A stretch of 60,676 bases of DNA. Origin: Methylobacterium goesingense (GTDB taxonomy: Bacteria; Pseudomonadota; Alphaproteobacteria; Rhizobiales; Beijerinckiaceae). A model generated the notes under the pieces. It did not search any database, was not told the DNA's origin, and saw only the letters and a program-made list of their open reading frames with translations. Both the position numbers and the translations under genes were made by a program. The stretch lies in contig NZ_BPQL01000029.1 in the NCBI RefSeq assembly GCF_022179225.1, positions 1 to 60,676 on the forward strand, written 5' to 3'. Shown one piece after another: positions 33,689 to 43,636 of this stretch (within the stretch, counting starts at the first letter, position 1; each line of letters opens with the position of its first letter).

Positions 33689-34513
33689 ATGGCGATGCTG
33701 AGCTTCGAACGAAAATACCGCATCCGCGGCGGCACCCTGGTCGGCGGAGACCTGTTCGATTTCTGGGTCGGGCCGTTCTACGTCGGCTTCTTCGGCGTCA
33801 CGACGCTGTTCTTCTCGGTGCTGGGCACCGCCCTGATCATCTACGGCGCGGCGCTGGGGCCGACCTGGAACATCTGGCAGATCAACATCGCGCCGCCCGA
33901 CCTCAAGTACGGGTTGGCGCTGGCCCCCCTCCAGGAGGGCGGCCTCTGGCAGATCATCACCTTCTGCGCGGTGGGCGCGTTCTGTTCCTGGGCGCTGCGC
34001 GAGGTCGAGATCTGCCGCAAGCTCGGCATCGGCTACCACGTGCCCTTCGCCTTCTCGATCGCGATCCTGGCCTACGTCACCCTGGTGGTGGTGCGGCCCC
34101 TCCTGATGGGCGCCTGGGGCCACGGCTTCCCGTACGGCATCCTCAGCCACCTCGATTGGGTCTCGAACACCGGCTACCAGTACCTGCACTTCCACTACAA
34201 TCCGGCGCACATGCTGGCGGTGACGTTCTTCTTCACCACGACGCTGGCGCTCTCGCTGCACGGCTCGCTGATCCTGTCCTCCACCAATCCGGGCAAGGGC
34301 GAGGTGGTGAAGACGCCCGAGCACGAGGACACGTTCTTCCGCGACACCATCGGCTACTCGATCGGCACGCTGGGCATCCACCGGCTCGGCCTGTTCCTGG
34401 CGCTCTCGGCGGGCTTCTGGAGCGCAGTCTGCATCGTCATCAGCGGCCCGATCTGGACCCGCGGCTGGCCCGAATGGTGGGGCTGGTGGCTCAACCTTCC
34501 CGTCTGGCGCTGA
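33689..34513 (+). CDS. pufL: Photosynthetic reaction centre L subunit
   Basis: A 274-residue subunit with five membrane helices. The family signatures are [18 protein letters not shown] ([20 protein letters not shown]), the special-pair/accessory His region [11 protein letters not shown] and [22 protein letters not shown], and the iron-ligand His in the later helix. A GGGAGG site precedes the start. It binds the bacteriochlorophylls and quinone together with M. Confidence 0.97.
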   Translation: MAMLSFERKYRIRGGTLVGGDLFDFWVGPFYVGFFGVTTLFFSVLGTALIIYGAALGPTWNIWQINIAPPDLKYGLALAPLQEGGLWQIITFCAVGAFCSWALREVEICRKLGIGYHVPFAFSIAILAYVTLVVVRPLLMGAWGHGFPYGILSHLDWVSNTGYQYLHFHYNPAHMLAVTFFFTTTLALSLHGSLILSSTNPGKGEVVKTPEHEDTFFRDTIGYSIGTLGIHRLGLFLALSAGFWSAVCIVISGPIWTRGWPEWWGWWLNLPVWR

Positions 34514-34540
34514 TCTCGGAAAAGGGAGGCTCGTGACACC

Positions 34541-35533
34541 ATGGCCTACTACCAGAACATCTTCTCCGAAGTGCAGGTCCGCCCGATCTCGCCGGACCTC
34601 GGTATCCCGGTCGACTCCAACAAGCGCTGGGGCACGCCGTTCAACTCCTACCTGTTCGGCCTCATCGGCAACGCGCAGGTCGGCCCGATCTACATCGGCT
34701 ATCTCGGGGCGCTCTCCTTCGCCTGCGGGCTGATCGCCTTCGAGATCATCGGCCTGAACATGTGGGCCAGCGTGAACTGGGATCCCGTCCAGTTCGTGCG
34801 TCAGTTGCCCTGGCTGGCCCTCGAGCCGCCGCGACCGCAATACGGCTTGCGGGTCCTGCCGCCGCTGGCCGAGGGCGGCTGGTGGCTGATCGCCGGCTTC
34901 TTCCTCACCGCCTCGGTGCTGCTCTGGTGGCTGCGCCTGTTCCGCCGGGCCAAGGCGCTGGGTCTGGGCTACCACGTGCCCTGGGCCTTCGCCTCCGCGA
35001 TCTGGCTGTTCCTGGTGCTGGGCTTCATCCGCCCCGTGCTGATGGGCTCCTGGTCGGAGGCGGTGCCCTTCGGCATCTTCCCCCACCTCGACTGGACCGC
35101 CGCCTTCTCGCTCCGCTACGGCAACCTGTTCTACAACCCGTTCCACATGCTCTCGATCGTCTTCCTGTACGGGTCGACGCTGCTCTTCGCGATGCATGGC
35201 GGCACCATCCTGGCGGTGAGCCGCTTCGGCGGCGAGCGTGAGATCGACCAGATCGTCGATCGCGGCACCGCCACGGAACGCGCCGCCCTGTTCTGGCGCT
35301 GGACCATGGGCTTCAACGCCACCATGGAATCGATCCACCGCTGGGCCTGGTGGTTCGCGGTCCTGACCACGCTCACCGGTGGCATCGGCATCCTGCTCAC
35401 CGGCACGGTGGTCGACAACTGGTACCTCTGGGCGGTCAAGCACGGCGTCGCCCCGGCCTACCCGCAGGTCTACCCGCCCGTGATCGATCCGCTCGCCACC
35501 TCTGCCACCACCATTCCCGGGGGAGCTCCATGA
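34541..35533 (+). CDS. pufM: Photosynthetic reaction centre M subunit
   Basis: A 330-residue subunit with five membrane helices. It has the N-terminal [20 protein letters not shown], the ligand-bearing [16 protein letters not shown], the [16 protein letters not shown] segment and the iron-binding [12 protein letters not shown]. Its stop overlaps the pufC start by four bases. Length and motifs are normal for the family. Confidence 0.97.
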   Translation: MAYYQNIFSEVQVRPISPDLGIPVDSNKRWGTPFNSYLFGLIGNAQVGPIYIGYLGALSFACGLIAFEIIGLNMWASVNWDPVQFVRQLPWLALEPPRPQYGLRVLPPLAEGGWWLIAGFFLTASVLLWWLRLFRRAKALGLGYHVPWAFASAIWLFLVLGFIRPVLMGSWSEAVPFGIFPHLDWTAAFSLRYGNLFYNPFHMLSIVFLYGSTLLFAMHGGTILAVSRFGGEREIDQIVDRGTATERAALFWRWTMGFNATMESIHRWAWWFAVLTTLTGGIGILLTGTVVDNWYLWAVKHGVAPAYPQVYPPVIDPLATSATTIPGGAP

Positions 35534-36651
35534 AGATCTTCTTCACCGTCCTTGGAGCCGCCGTCGCCTTCTTCCTCACGGTGGCGATGATCGGGTTGAC
35601 CGATTGGGACCGGCCGCCCCTGGCGGTCCAGCAGAACGGCTATCGCGGCACCGCGATGGCGCAGGTCCACACCCGCGAGGCGGTGGCGGAGAAGAAGGAG
35701 GCCAACCTGGCGCCCGCACCCGCCGACCCGGCCGAACCCGGCGACGATCTGGCCGGCACCACCTACGAGAACGTCCAGGTCCTCAAGAACGTCAGCGTCA
35801 ACGAGTTCAACCGCCTGATGGTCTCGATGACCGAGTGGGTCAGCCCCGAGCAGGGCTGCACCTACTGCCACAACACCGAGAACATGGCCGACGACAGCCT
35901 CTACCAGAAGAAGGTCGCCCGCCGGATGCTGCAGATGACCCAGCATCTCAACAGCGACTGGAAGGACAAGCACACCGGCGGGGCCGGCGTGACCTGCTAC
36001 ACCTGCCACCGGGGCCAGCCGGTGCCGGCCAATATCTGGTTCACCGATGCGGGCCCGAACCGCCCAGGCGGCTTCACGGCCCGCAACAACGGCCAGAACC
36101 TCGCCAAGAGCTCGGTCGGCCTCGCCTCGCTGCCCTACGACACGCTGACCGAGTACCTCGCCGACAAGACCATCGACAACAACGTCATCCGGGTGAATTC
36201 GACCACGGCCCTGCCCACCACCAAGGGCAAGCCGATCCAGGACGCGGAGAAGACCTACGGCCTCATGATCCACATGTCGGAGGGCTTAGGGGTCAACTGC
36301 ACCTTCTGCCACAACACCCGGGCGATCTCGAACTGGTCGCAGAGCACGCCGCAGCGGACCACCGCCTGGCACGGCATCCGGATGGTGCGGGACATCAACG
36401 GCAACTACCTCGAGCCGCTGACCTCGACCTTCCCGCCGAACCGCCTCGGGGCGCTCGGCGACGTGCCGAAGGTGAACTGCACCACCTGCCACAACGGACA
36501 GAACAAGCCCCTCAACGGCGCCCACGTGGTGGACGCCTATCCGGAACTGACCAAATCCACCGAGACCGCCAGCGCGACCCCACCCGCCGTGCCGGCGAAC
36601 CCGCCCACCATGCCGGCGACCCCGGCGCAACCCGCGCCCGCGCCGCAATAG
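35530..36651 (+). CDS. pufC: Tetrahaem reaction-centre cytochrome c subunit
   Basis: A 373-residue subunit that re-reduces the special pair from soluble cytochrome c. The N-terminal hydrophobic segment (4-23) anchors or exports it; no lipobox cysteine is seen. Four CxxCH haem sites occur at about 110, 156, 257 and 317 (CTYCH, CYTCH, CTFCH, CTTCH). The C-terminus is Pro/Ala-rich. It ends the puf operon and is followed by a terminator. No pufX is present, as expected when pufC is. Confidence 0.96.
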   Translation: MKIFFTVLGAAVAFFLTVAMIGLTDWDRPPLAVQQNGYRGTAMAQVHTREAVAEKKEANLAPAPADPAEPGDDLAGTTYENVQVLKNVSVNEFNRLMVSMTEWVSPEQGCTYCHNTENMADDSLYQKKVARRMLQMTQHLNSDWKDKHTGGAGVTCYTCHRGQPVPANIWFTDAGPNRPGGFTARNNGQNLAKSSVGLASLPYDTLTEYLADKTIDNNVIRVNSTTALPTTKGKPIQDAEKTYGLMIHMSEGLGVNCTFCHNTRAISNWSQSTPQRTTAWHGIRMVRDINGNYLEPLTSTFPPNRLGALGDVPKVNCTTCHNGQNKPLNGAHVVDAYPELTKSTETASATPPAVPANPPTMPATPAQPAPAPQ

Positions 36652-36676
36652 CGGCCCGGGGCGAGGGCGAGACGAC

Positions 36677-36712
36677 AGAGGCCGCCCGGGCAACCGGACG
36701 GCCTCTTTCGTT
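36677..36712 (+). terminator. Intrinsic terminator of the puf operon
   Basis: AGAGGCCG (36677-36684) pairs with CGGCCTCT (36699-36706), followed by TTCGTTT. It is 26 bp after the pufC stop. Confidence 0.8.
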
Positions 36713-36794
36713 TGTCCGATTCGCGGAGGGCGTGTTTCGCTCGCCACCCAGCGGCGGGTCGATCGCATCCGCAAGTCCGAGGCATTGCCCGGCT

Positions 36795-36848
36795 CTCCTC
36801 CCCCTTGTGGGGAGGCGTTGGAGGTGGGGGTGGCTCCGCCAGCCTCCG
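36795..36848. repeat. Palindromic intergenic repeat, family A copy 1 (truncated)
   Basis: The block begins CTCCTCCCCCTTGTGGGGAG and ends GCCAGCCTCCG, matching 48516-48570 with few differences. The second half of the palindrome seen at 48525-48619 is only partly recognisable here. Confidence 0.7.
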
Positions 36849-37069
36849 CCGGCTGAGAGTGACTCAGCCACCGTTACCCCTAACGTTAAAGACCAATTAG
36901 CTTGACCGCGCGAAGGGCTGATGAGGGTGGAGAGAGGTTGGTCCGCTTCAGAGCGGCAGGGCATCGAAGCAGACGTTGCCGCCCCGCCCGTTCACGACCC
37001 TTTGCAGAAGGCGGGAACGTCCGCTTCTAAGCGGCTCGTGAAGGCCGAAACTGACGACTGGAACGGATG

Positions 37070-38633
37070 GAGGCTGTGTGAGAACGCGGTTTGGCGTGTT
37101 GACGCGGATCAGTGATGGCGCGCGGCAGTCCGCGTGCCCTCACGCCCGCAGGGCGGTGAGGAGTGGCCCGGTGCCGAGGATCGCGATCACCCGCTTCAGG
37201 TTGTAGGCCAGGACCTGCAGGCTCATCTCGGTGGCCACGTTCTTCAACCTGCGCATCCGGAAGTGGGGCGCCCCCATCCAGCCTTTGAGCGTCCCGAACA
37301 CGTGCTCGACCGTCTGCCGACGTGTGCGCATCGCGTGAGGATACTCGTCGAGCCGGCGCTGCACGGCTTCCAGGACCGCCTCGTGCTCCCAGCGCGTCAC
37401 CCGCCGCTCCTTGGCCGGCGTGCAGCGTGCCTTGATCGCGCAACCCTGACAGGCCGTCGTCCAGTAGCGGCGCAGCGTCAACCCACCCTCCACGTTCGTG
37501 TAGCGGTAGGAGAGCCGCTCGCCGGCCGGACACCGATAGGCATCCGCCTCCGGCTCGTAGACGAAGTCCTGTTTGCCGAAGCGCCCCTCCGCCTTGGCGC
37601 CCGAGGTCAGCGGCTTGGGCAGGGTCACCGCGATGCCGACCCGCTCACAGGCCAAAATCTCCTCGCCCGAGAAGTAGCCGCGGTCGGCCAGCACGCTGAG
37701 CGCTTCGTGCCCGGTCGCCGCCTGTCCCTGGCGGCTCATGTGAGCCAGCTGGTTGCGGTCGTGCCTGACGTTGGTGACCGCGTGCGCGACGATCAGATGA
37801 TGCTCGGCGTCGACGACCGCCTGGACGTTGTAGCCGACCATCCCCGTCCCCTTGCCGCTCGTGGCCATCGCCCGCGCGTCCGGGTCGGTCAGCGAGATCT
37901 GCCGGTCGGGGGCGGCTTCGACGAGCCTCTCCATCGCCTGAAGTTCGCGCATCCGCGTCCGCAAGGCGTCCAGACGTTCAGCAACGCGGACCTTGCGCAC
38001 GCGCGCGATCTCGTCCTCCTGACGGTCGGCCGTGTCGAGGGCGGCGAGATAGCGTGCGATGCTCGCCTCGACCTGCTCGATGCGGCGCCGGACCGCCGCC
38101 GGCGTGAAGTTGCGGTCGCGGGCGTTCACCGCTTTGAAGCGGCTGCCGTCGAGAGCCACGACGCCACCGGCCAGGAGGCCGAGTTGGCGGCACAGCACGA
38201 CGAACTGGCGGCAGGCGGCCTGGATCGCAGGTCCGTTGTCGCGCCGGAAGTCGGCGATGGTCTTGAAGTCGGGGGCAAGGCGGCCGGTCAGCCACATCAG
38301 CTCGACGTTGCGGCCGGCCTCACGCTCCAGGCGGCGGCTGGAGGAGACCTGATTGAGGTAGCCGTAGAGGTAGAGCTTCAGCAGCGTCGCGGGATGGTAG
38401 CCGGGCCGGCCCGTCGCGGCCGGTCTCACGCCAGCAAAACCCAGAGCCGCGAGATCGAGTTCGTCCACGAACAGATCGACGACACGCACCGGATTGTCCT
38501 CGGACACGTAGTCGTCCAGGCGATCCGGCAACAACGTGACCTGATGGCGATCCGCACCCAAAACGAACCGCGCCATACAAGCCTCCGCCGTCACGCAGAG
38601 ACTATCAGAACAGCAGCGTTTTCACACAGCCTC
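37070..38633. mobile_element. Complete IS1182-like insertion sequence
   Basis: Terminal inverted repeats are GAGGCTGTGTGAGAACGC (37070-37087) and GCGTTTTCACACAGCCTC (38616-38633), 17 of 18 matching. GATG flanks both ends (37066-37069 and 38634-38637), a 4-bp target duplication. The element is 1564 bp with one intact transposase gene, so it may be active. Confidence 0.88.
37140..38576 (-). CDS. IS1182-family DDE transposase
   Basis: A 478-residue transposase. The N-terminal DUF772-type domain has PDRLDDYVSEDNPVRVVD, PGYHPATLLKLYLYGYLNQV and SSSRRLEREA. The first catalytic Asp is in ALDGSRFKAV, the second in VLADRGYFSG, and the Glu likely in QTVEHVFGTLKGWMG. A CPAGERLSYR cysteine region lies between. 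The ATG at 38576 starts the conserved ARFVLGADRHQ; one at 38594 would add six residues. No frameshift is seen. Confidence 0.93.
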   Translation of the reverse strand: MARFVLGADRHQVTLLPDRLDDYVSEDNPVRVVDLFVDELDLAALGFAGVRPAATGRPGYHPATLLKLYLYGYLNQVSSSRRLEREAGRNVELMWLTGRLAPDFKTIADFRRDNGPAIQAACRQFVVLCRQLGLLAGGVVALDGSRFKAVNARDRNFTPAAVRRRIEQVEASIARYLAALDTADRQEDEIARVRKVRVAERLDALRTRMRELQAMERLVEAAPDRQISLTDPDARAMATSGKGTGMVGYNVQAVVDAEHHLIVAHAVTNVRHDRNQLAHMSRQGQAATGHEALSVLADRGYFSGEEILACERVGIAVTLPKPLTSGAKAEGRFGKQDFVYEPEADAYRCPAGERLSYRYTNVEGGLTLRRYWTTACQGCAIKARCTPAKERRVTRWEHEAVLEAVQRRLDEYPHAMRTRRQTVEHVFGTLKGWMGAPHFRMRRLKNVATEMSLQVLAYNLKRVIAILGTGPLLTALRA

Positions 38634-38676
38634 GATGGAAAGCTGTCGTTCGTTCTGCCGGGCAGGCCACTGTTCG

Positions 38677-39171
38677 TCATGCAAAACGGTGCATAAGGAT
38701 GGCTTGGCCCCACCGTGTTACGAGCGGCTCGCCTGAGACGACGAACCCCGCACGGGCGAAAGACTTTCGTGCGCGTTCGTTGTCGGGATGAGGATCGATG
38801 CCCACCGCTGGCACGCTGAGGCTGAACAGACAATCCACATGCTGTCGTACGATCCTGGCACCATGCCCCCGGCCAAGTGCCCCTTCTTCGCCAATATAGA
38901 CGTCCATGCCACGCGAGCCGTTCGGGAGATAATCGAAGTGGTGGGGCGACCAGTTAGCAACGGCATAGTCCTGTATGAAGGCCAAGGGACGCTCGGTGTC
39001 CGCAGCGATCCACATGGCAACCCGACCCTCACGCAATTTCTCCGCTTCGGGCTCAACGTCGGGTGAGCCCCACCAACGGCAGACGTGATCTTGTCGCCGC
39101 CAGCACGCGAGCAGAGGCAGATCGTCTTCCCTCACTCGTCGGATCAGGTAGCTGTCGGACATTGGAGCCAT
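38677..39171 (-). CDS. GNAT acetyltransferase, AAC(6')-like
   Basis: A 164-residue protein like aminoglycoside 6'-N-acetyltransferases. It shows HVCRWWGSPDVEPEAE (substrate loop), AFIQDYAV, RGMDVYIGEEGALGRGHGAR (acetyl-CoA motif), and IDPHPDNERARKSFARAGF. Enzymes with this layout acetylate aminoglycosides; chromosomal relatives may have other primary substrates. ATGs at 39171 and 39162 are both possible. It follows the APH-like kinase on the same strand, suggesting a resistance-type pair. Confidence 0.85.
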   Translation of the reverse strand: MAPMSDSYLIRRVREDDLPLLACWRRQDHVCRWWGSPDVEPEAEKLREGRVAMWIAADTERPLAFIQDYAVANWSPHHFDYLPNGSRGMDVYIGEEGALGRGHGARIVRQHVDCLFSLSVPAVGIDPHPDNERARKSFARAGFVVSGEPLVTRWGQAILMHRFA

Positions 39172-39246
39172 GATACCACAGGCAAGAACTCGTCTGTAAA
39201 GCCGCACCAGAAGGGAATCAGACCTTCAAGACCTACGAGATTTCGC

Positions 39247-40059
39247 CTACCGGTCCAACTCGGCGGCAGCCAAGGCAGCGATCCGAAGATCGATTTCCGC
39301 GAGGGGATCGTTGTCGCCGAGAAACCACGAGGCCGAAAGGCCGGTCCATGCCAGCACCCAGAACAGCAGACGTCCCCGTTCCAGCCCACTCGCTGCGGTG
39401 ACGATATCCAGCCGACGCGCGAAGCAGCCGGGCTGTGTCGCCACCGGCCGCGCGGGGTCAGCTAGGTCGGGATTGGTGAAGATGTTAGCGAAGTCGAATC
39501 CCCGCTCGCCGATCAGGTGCTTGGGATCGATGGCCAACCAGCCCCGCACGCCGAAGTCGAGTACGTTCCCATGATGCAGATCGCCATGTAGCGCAACGAC
39601 TTCACGCTGATGTGCCAAAAGGTTGCGGGCTGTGTCCGCGCTACGGGCGAGGATGCCGCCGTGGCGGTCCGCCACAGGCCACAGGTCGCTGAACCACTCC
39701 GCAAGGGGCGTTAGCTCCGGTAGGGGCTTCGAGCGGGGTGCGTGCAAGCGAGCGGCGGCCGTGCAGAGAATACGACACGCCTCGTCGTCCTGCCCGTGCC
39801 GGGCCATGTCGCTTAGGGACCCCAAGCCAGTTGCACGCTCCATCAACAAGGCGTCGCCGTCCCTAGCGATCACCTGTGCGGCCCCATCACCGCCCCACCA
39901 TTCCATCAGCACGCCGCCGAGGCGTTCATCAGCCTCATGGGACAGCTTGAGCATTGCTGGCCTACCGTCCTTCAGAACCGGGAGGAGGTGGGCAGCTTGC
40001 GTGGCTATCGGCGCGCCGTCGGGGACCAGACCCCAGCGGGTCAGATGGGCTTCGAACAT
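39247..40059 (-). CDS. Aminoglycoside 6-phosphotransferase (streptomycin kinase) family
   Basis: A 270-residue kinase of the APH(6) family. The catalytic loop is VALHGDLHHGNVLDFG (about 188-203), and the Mg-binding Asp is in WLAIDPKHLIGERGFDFANI. The N-terminal nucleotide site is around LLPVLKDGRPAMLKLSHEAD. Members phosphorylate streptomycin, and some are chromosomal with unknown substrate. The ATG at 40059 begins the conserved MFEAHLTRWGL. The gene lies upstream of the AAC-like gene. Confidence 0.9.
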   Translation of the reverse strand: MFEAHLTRWGLVPDGAPIATQAAHLLPVLKDGRPAMLKLSHEADERLGGVLMEWWGGDGAAQVIARDGDALLMERATGLGSLSDMARHGQDDEACRILCTAAARLHAPRSKPLPELTPLAEWFSDLWPVADRHGGILARSADTARNLLAHQREVVALHGDLHHGNVLDFGVRGWLAIDPKHLIGERGFDFANIFTNPDLADPARPVATQPGCFARRLDIVTAASGLERGRLLFWVLAWTGLSASWFLGDNDPLAEIDLRIAALAAAELDR

Positions 40060-40305
40060 ACCGCCTGCATAGCACGCTGTAGAACCGTTCTGGGTCGGAT
40101 GCGGAAGGTCCGATTCCGGGCGGAGGGCTAAAGCCTGCTTCCCACCCTTCCTGGCAGTCAGGACATTCCACTTTCGGGCGCTTGGCTGGATCAGCCCTAA
40201 AGCCTGGAGCCATCGGTCCATTCGACAAAGCTCGTGTATGTGCTTTGTACGCAGCAGACCCGCATCCTTTTCCGCGCAATACTCGCCAAAAATAGGGAGA
40301 GGACG

Positions 40306-40467
40306 ATGCGCAAAAACCTTATCGCGACCTTGATCCTCGCTTTTGTCGTATCCGGTTGCTCGACGACAAATACGGGTGGTCGAAACCCGGACCGCGACAA
40401 CGCATCCTCCCTTGATCCTAGCCGATCGAAGTCGTGTTACGGCGGCCCTGTCTACGTACCCTGTTAG
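40306..40467 (+). CDS. Small lipoprotein
   Basis: A 53-residue protein with a lipoprotein signal: KNLIATLILAFVVSGC, with the lipobox VSGC at residues 15-18. The mature part is short, with a Cys pair at the end (SKSCYGGPVYVPC). A GGGAGAGG site precedes the ATG. Function unknown; membrane-anchored in the periplasm. Confidence 0.75.
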   Translation: MRKNLIATLILAFVVSGCSTTNTGGRNPDRDNASSLDPSRSKSCYGGPVYVPC

Positions 40468-40985
40468 GTATTCCGCCGACCAGCAAAATTGGCGTTCGCA
40501 ACCGTAATGTTCGCTTGGAGGCGGAATGTCTGCTTCTGGCCGAAGGGCTGAGGTCCGTTTGCCACCCCGAGCCGAAGTTGTCGGACGGCCAACGAATGAC
40601 CGCTTTCGGGGAGCACCATCCGGGGCCTTGTACGGCAGAAGTGGGTCGGCACCCGCCTGTCGGCTCTACGACCGCCCTGGGTGGTTTTGCGACGATCTGC
40701 TTTCGGATCACGATACGGATGAGCGGACATTCGGCGGGAAGCGATTTGCTCGAAAGGGGATCTGACCATTTCGAACGGCCGAACGGCCTATGATGATCGC
40801 CTTCCACGAAAGCCAGCCTGCGCCACGAAGCCCCCCACGGATCGCCGCATACCGAATGGCGGATATTGCAAGTCTATTGGCATGTCGTGCTAGTTCAAAG
40901 ACGATTCAAACCGTCGATGTGTCGGTCGGTCGCCCCGGGTTCTCCGGTGGCGGCATCCTTGGCTCAGACACGAATGGACCCTTCC
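40468..40985. other. Gap with decayed repetitive sequence
   Basis: It has short patches of the GAATGTCTGC and GAGCGGACATTC type often seen in alphaproteobacterial intergenic debris. No convincing gene. Confidence 0.4.
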
Positions 40986-41735
40986 ATGGCCGACAAGATC
41001 GCACTCATCACCGGTGGAGCGACCGGCATCGGCAAGGCGACGGCGCTGATCCTGGCGCGGGGCGGCGTCAAGGTCGTGATCACCGGCCGTCGCGACGACC
41101 GCGGGCGCCAGGCCGTCCAGGAGGTCGAGGCCGCCGGTGGCGAGGCCTCCTTCGTCAATTGCGACGTCGACAGCGAGGAGGCGGTCGGCCGGACCGTCGC
41201 GGACATCGTCGCACGCTACGGCCGCCTCGACCTCGCGGTGAACAACGCCGGCATCTCGAACGAGAACAAGACCATCGGCGCCTCGGACACCGACGCGTTC
41301 AACGGCATGCTCCAGACCAACGTCCTCGGCCTGTACTTCTGCATGAAGCACGAGATCCACCAGATGGAGCGACAGGGCGGCGGCGCCATCGTGAACCTGG
41401 CGTCCATCGCCGGACTGAACGGCATTCCCTGGGCCGCGACCTATGCCGCGACCAAGCATGCCGTGGTCGGCCTGACGAAGTCCGGCGCCCTCGACTACGC
41501 GACGAAGAACATCCGCATCAACGCCGTCGCGCCAGGAGCCATCAAGACCGACCTGATCGAGAAGCAGATCGAGCTCGGGCAGTACGACGAGGCGATGATC
41601 TCCGGCATGCATCCGATGGGCCGGATGGGCCATCCCGAGGAGATCGCCAACGGCATCGTCTGGCTGCTCTCCGACGAGGCGTCTTTCGTCACCGGGCATG
41701 TGCTGAACATCGATGGTGGCTTCCAGGCCAAATAG
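40986..41735 (+). CDS. Short-chain dehydrogenase/reductase (SDR)
   Basis: A 249-residue classical SDR. The cofactor motif is TGGATGIGKAT (9-19), then NNAGIS (about 87-92). The catalytic Ser is in NLASIAG and YxxxK in YAATKHAV (Tyr about 155, Lys 159). The C-terminal GHVLNIDGGF is standard. The substrate is unknown. The GRRDDRGR segment after the second strand hints at NADP. The gene precedes an AraC regulator by 11 bp, so the regulator may control it. Confidence 0.9.
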   Translation: MADKIALITGGATGIGKATALILARGGVKVVITGRRDDRGRQAVQEVEAAGGEASFVNCDVDSEEAVGRTVADIVARYGRLDLAVNNAGISNENKTIGASDTDAFNGMLQTNVLGLYFCMKHEIHQMERQGGGAIVNLASIAGLNGIPWAATYAATKHAVVGLTKSGALDYATKNIRINAVAPGAIKTDLIEKQIELGQYDEAMISGMHPMGRMGHPEEIANGIVWLLSDEASFVTGHVLNIDGGFQAK

Positions 41736-41746
41736 GGAGTTCCGTG

Positions 41747-42748
41747 ATGGCGTCGCGCCGCCCCGACCGGTCCAAGGTCGCACCAGCCTTCTGGCAGGGG
41801 CTCGGCGCCGTCGGGCTCACCCCGACGGCGGTGCTGCGCCATGCGCGGCTACCGGCCACCTTGGCGACGGACCCGCGCGGACAGGTCACCACGGCGCAAT
41901 ACTTCGCGCTGTGGCGGTCGCTGGAGGCGCTGTCCCCGGCCCCCGACATCGGGATGAGGTTGGTCGTCGGGATGGAACCCGGCACGCTGCCGCCAGCCTT
42001 CCTCGCCGCCTACTACGCCCGCGACCTTCGCGAGGCATTGACGCGTGTCGCGCGCTTCAAGGCCCTGTGCTCGCCAGAGGAGATGATCCTGGAGGAGAAC
42101 GGGGCTTCGGCCACGATCAGCCTGGCCTGGCCGCTCGCGGGCGAGGATGCCCCGGCGGCGCTCGTCGACGCGGCTTTCGCCTCGTTCGTGGAACTCGGTC
42201 GCCGGGGCACGCGTCGGGTCATCCGTCCGCTACGCCTCGAACTCTCCGGCACGGGGCGCAACGTCTCCGGGCAGTCGGACTACCTCGGATGCGCCGTGAT
42301 CCAGGGCGCGCGCCGGAACGCCCTGATCCTGCATCGTGCGGATCTCGACGCGGCGATGGTCTCCCACAATCCCGAGATGCTGGAGGCCATCGACCCGCAT
42401 CTCGCGAGGCAAAGGCAGGAGCACCTGTCCAAGGCCTCGGTCACCGAACAGGTGCGATGGGCCCTGAAGCGTCTCCTGGCGGGCCAGACCCCCGACGTCG
42501 GCGCGGTAGCGCAGGAGCTGGGACTGACCGCCCGGACCCTTCAACGACGCATCACCGAAGAGGGCGGCAGCTTCCGCCGTATCCTCGCCGACGTCCGCCG
42601 GGAGCTGGTGCGCCAATACCTCGCCGATCCCGCCCTCGACATGAACGAGGTCGCCTACCTGCTCGGCTACGACGACACGAACTCGTTCTACCGCGCCTTT
42701 CGGAGCCTGGAGGGCACGACGCCGGCGCGCTGGCGCTCCCTCCACTAG
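41747..42748 (+). CDS. AraC-family regulator with Arabinose_bd-like N-terminal domain
   Basis: A 333-residue protein. The N-terminal 190 residues match the PF12625-type domain of OruR/ArgR-like AraC regulators (AQYFALWRSLEALSPAPDIG). The C-terminal double helix-turn-helix (about 235-333) has VGAVAQELGLTARTLQRRIT and MNEVAYLLGYDDTNSFYRAF, then GTTPARWR. It likely responds to a small metabolite and acts on the adjacent SDR genes. Confidence 0.9.
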   Translation: MASRRPDRSKVAPAFWQGLGAVGLTPTAVLRHARLPATLATDPRGQVTTAQYFALWRSLEALSPAPDIGMRLVVGMEPGTLPPAFLAAYYARDLREALTRVARFKALCSPEEMILEENGASATISLAWPLAGEDAPAALVDAAFASFVELGRRGTRRVIRPLRLELSGTGRNVSGQSDYLGCAVIQGARRNALILHRADLDAAMVSHNPEMLEAIDPHLARQRQEHLSKASVTEQVRWALKRLLAGQTPDVGAVAQELGLTARTLQRRITEEGGSFRRILADVRRELVRQYLADPALDMNEVAYLLGYDDTNSFYRAFRSLEGTTPARWRSLH

Positions 42749-42758
42749 GATCGGCCCC

Positions 42759-43451
42759 ATGAGAATCCTGCTGTTCGGCGCCACCGGCATGGTCGGTGCG
42801 GGCGTCCTGCGCGAATGCCTGCTCGCCTCCGATGTGACCGAGGTCAGGACGGTCGGGCGTACCCCGACCGGACGCGCGCATCTCAAGCAGCACGAGACCG
42901 TCGTCCAGGACCTCTTCGATCCCGGACCGACGGCATGGCGGGAGATGACGGGATACGACGCCTGCTTCTTCTGCCTCGGGGTGACGTCCTCCGGCCTGAC
43001 CGAGGCCGAGTACCTCCGGCTGACCAACGATTTGACGCTGGCCGTGGCGGGAAGGCTGGCCCTGCTCGATCCCGACATGACCTTCGTCTACGTGTCCGGG
43101 GCCGGCACCGATGGTGGCGGACGCGGGCGCAGCATGTGGGCGCGTGTCAAGGGGCGCACCGAGAACGCGCTGCAGGCGCTGCCGTTCGCGGGGGCCTTCA
43201 TGTTCCGGCCGGCCGTGATCCTGCCGATGCACGGCGAGCGTTCGAAGACCACGTCCTACCGGCTTCTCTACCGGCTGACCGGCCCTGTGCTGCATCTGCT
43301 GCGCCGCATGGCTCCCGCGCAACTCTTGACGACCGAGGTGATCGGCCGCGCCATGCTCGCCGTCGCGCGCCGCGGCCGGGGCCGTGCGGTCATGGAAGCT
43401 TCCGACATCTACAGGGCGGCCACGGCCACGGCGCGCTCATCTGAACGTTGA
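42759..43451 (+). CDS. NAD(P)-binding Rossmann protein (HTATIP2/TIP30-like)
   Basis: A 230-residue protein with an N-terminal RILLFGATGMVGAGVLREC dinucleotide fold. FFCLGVTSSGLTEAEYLRLT and FVYVSGAGTDG follow, and FMFRPAVILP comes later. These match atypical SDRs of the TIP30 group, in which catalysis is often unclear. It follows the AraC gene by 10 bp in the same direction, so the three form a likely operon. Confidence 0.85.
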   Translation: MRILLFGATGMVGAGVLRECLLASDVTEVRTVGRTPTGRAHLKQHETVVQDLFDPGPTAWREMTGYDACFFCLGVTSSGLTEAEYLRLTNDLTLAVAGRLALLDPDMTFVYVSGAGTDGGGRGRSMWARVKGRTENALQALPFAGAFMFRPAVILPMHGERSKTTSYRLLYRLTGPVLHLLRRMAPAQLLTTEVIGRAMLAVARRGRGRAVMEASDIYRAATATARSSER

Positions 43452-43598
43452 TCGGCCGGTTCACAAGGACGACGCAAAGAGGCCCGCGTCATGTGGGCGA
43501 GCGCATTCCAGACGCTGCGGTATTCTGATACCGCACCCTGTAAATCGTTCATAGAACACGGATTTCCGAAATTTTTGCCCGCCGATCGGCGTTCGCGC

Positions 43599-43627
43599 TT
43601 GACGCCTGGACCGCGCTCCCCTATTGG
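43599..43627 (+). promoter_or_regulatory. Sigma-70-type promoter of rplM-rpsI
   Basis: TTGACG (43599-43604), 17-bp spacer, TATTGG (43622-43627). Transcription should start near 43634, giving a leader of about 70 nt. Confidence 0.65.
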
Positions 43628-43636
43628 CTCCGGCAA

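Larger units (their letters stand above)
36652..37069. other. Gap between pufC and the IS element
   Basis: It contains the puf terminator (36677-36712), one copy of an intergenic repeat (36795-36848) and decayed sequence, with no convincing gene. Confidence 0.5.
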
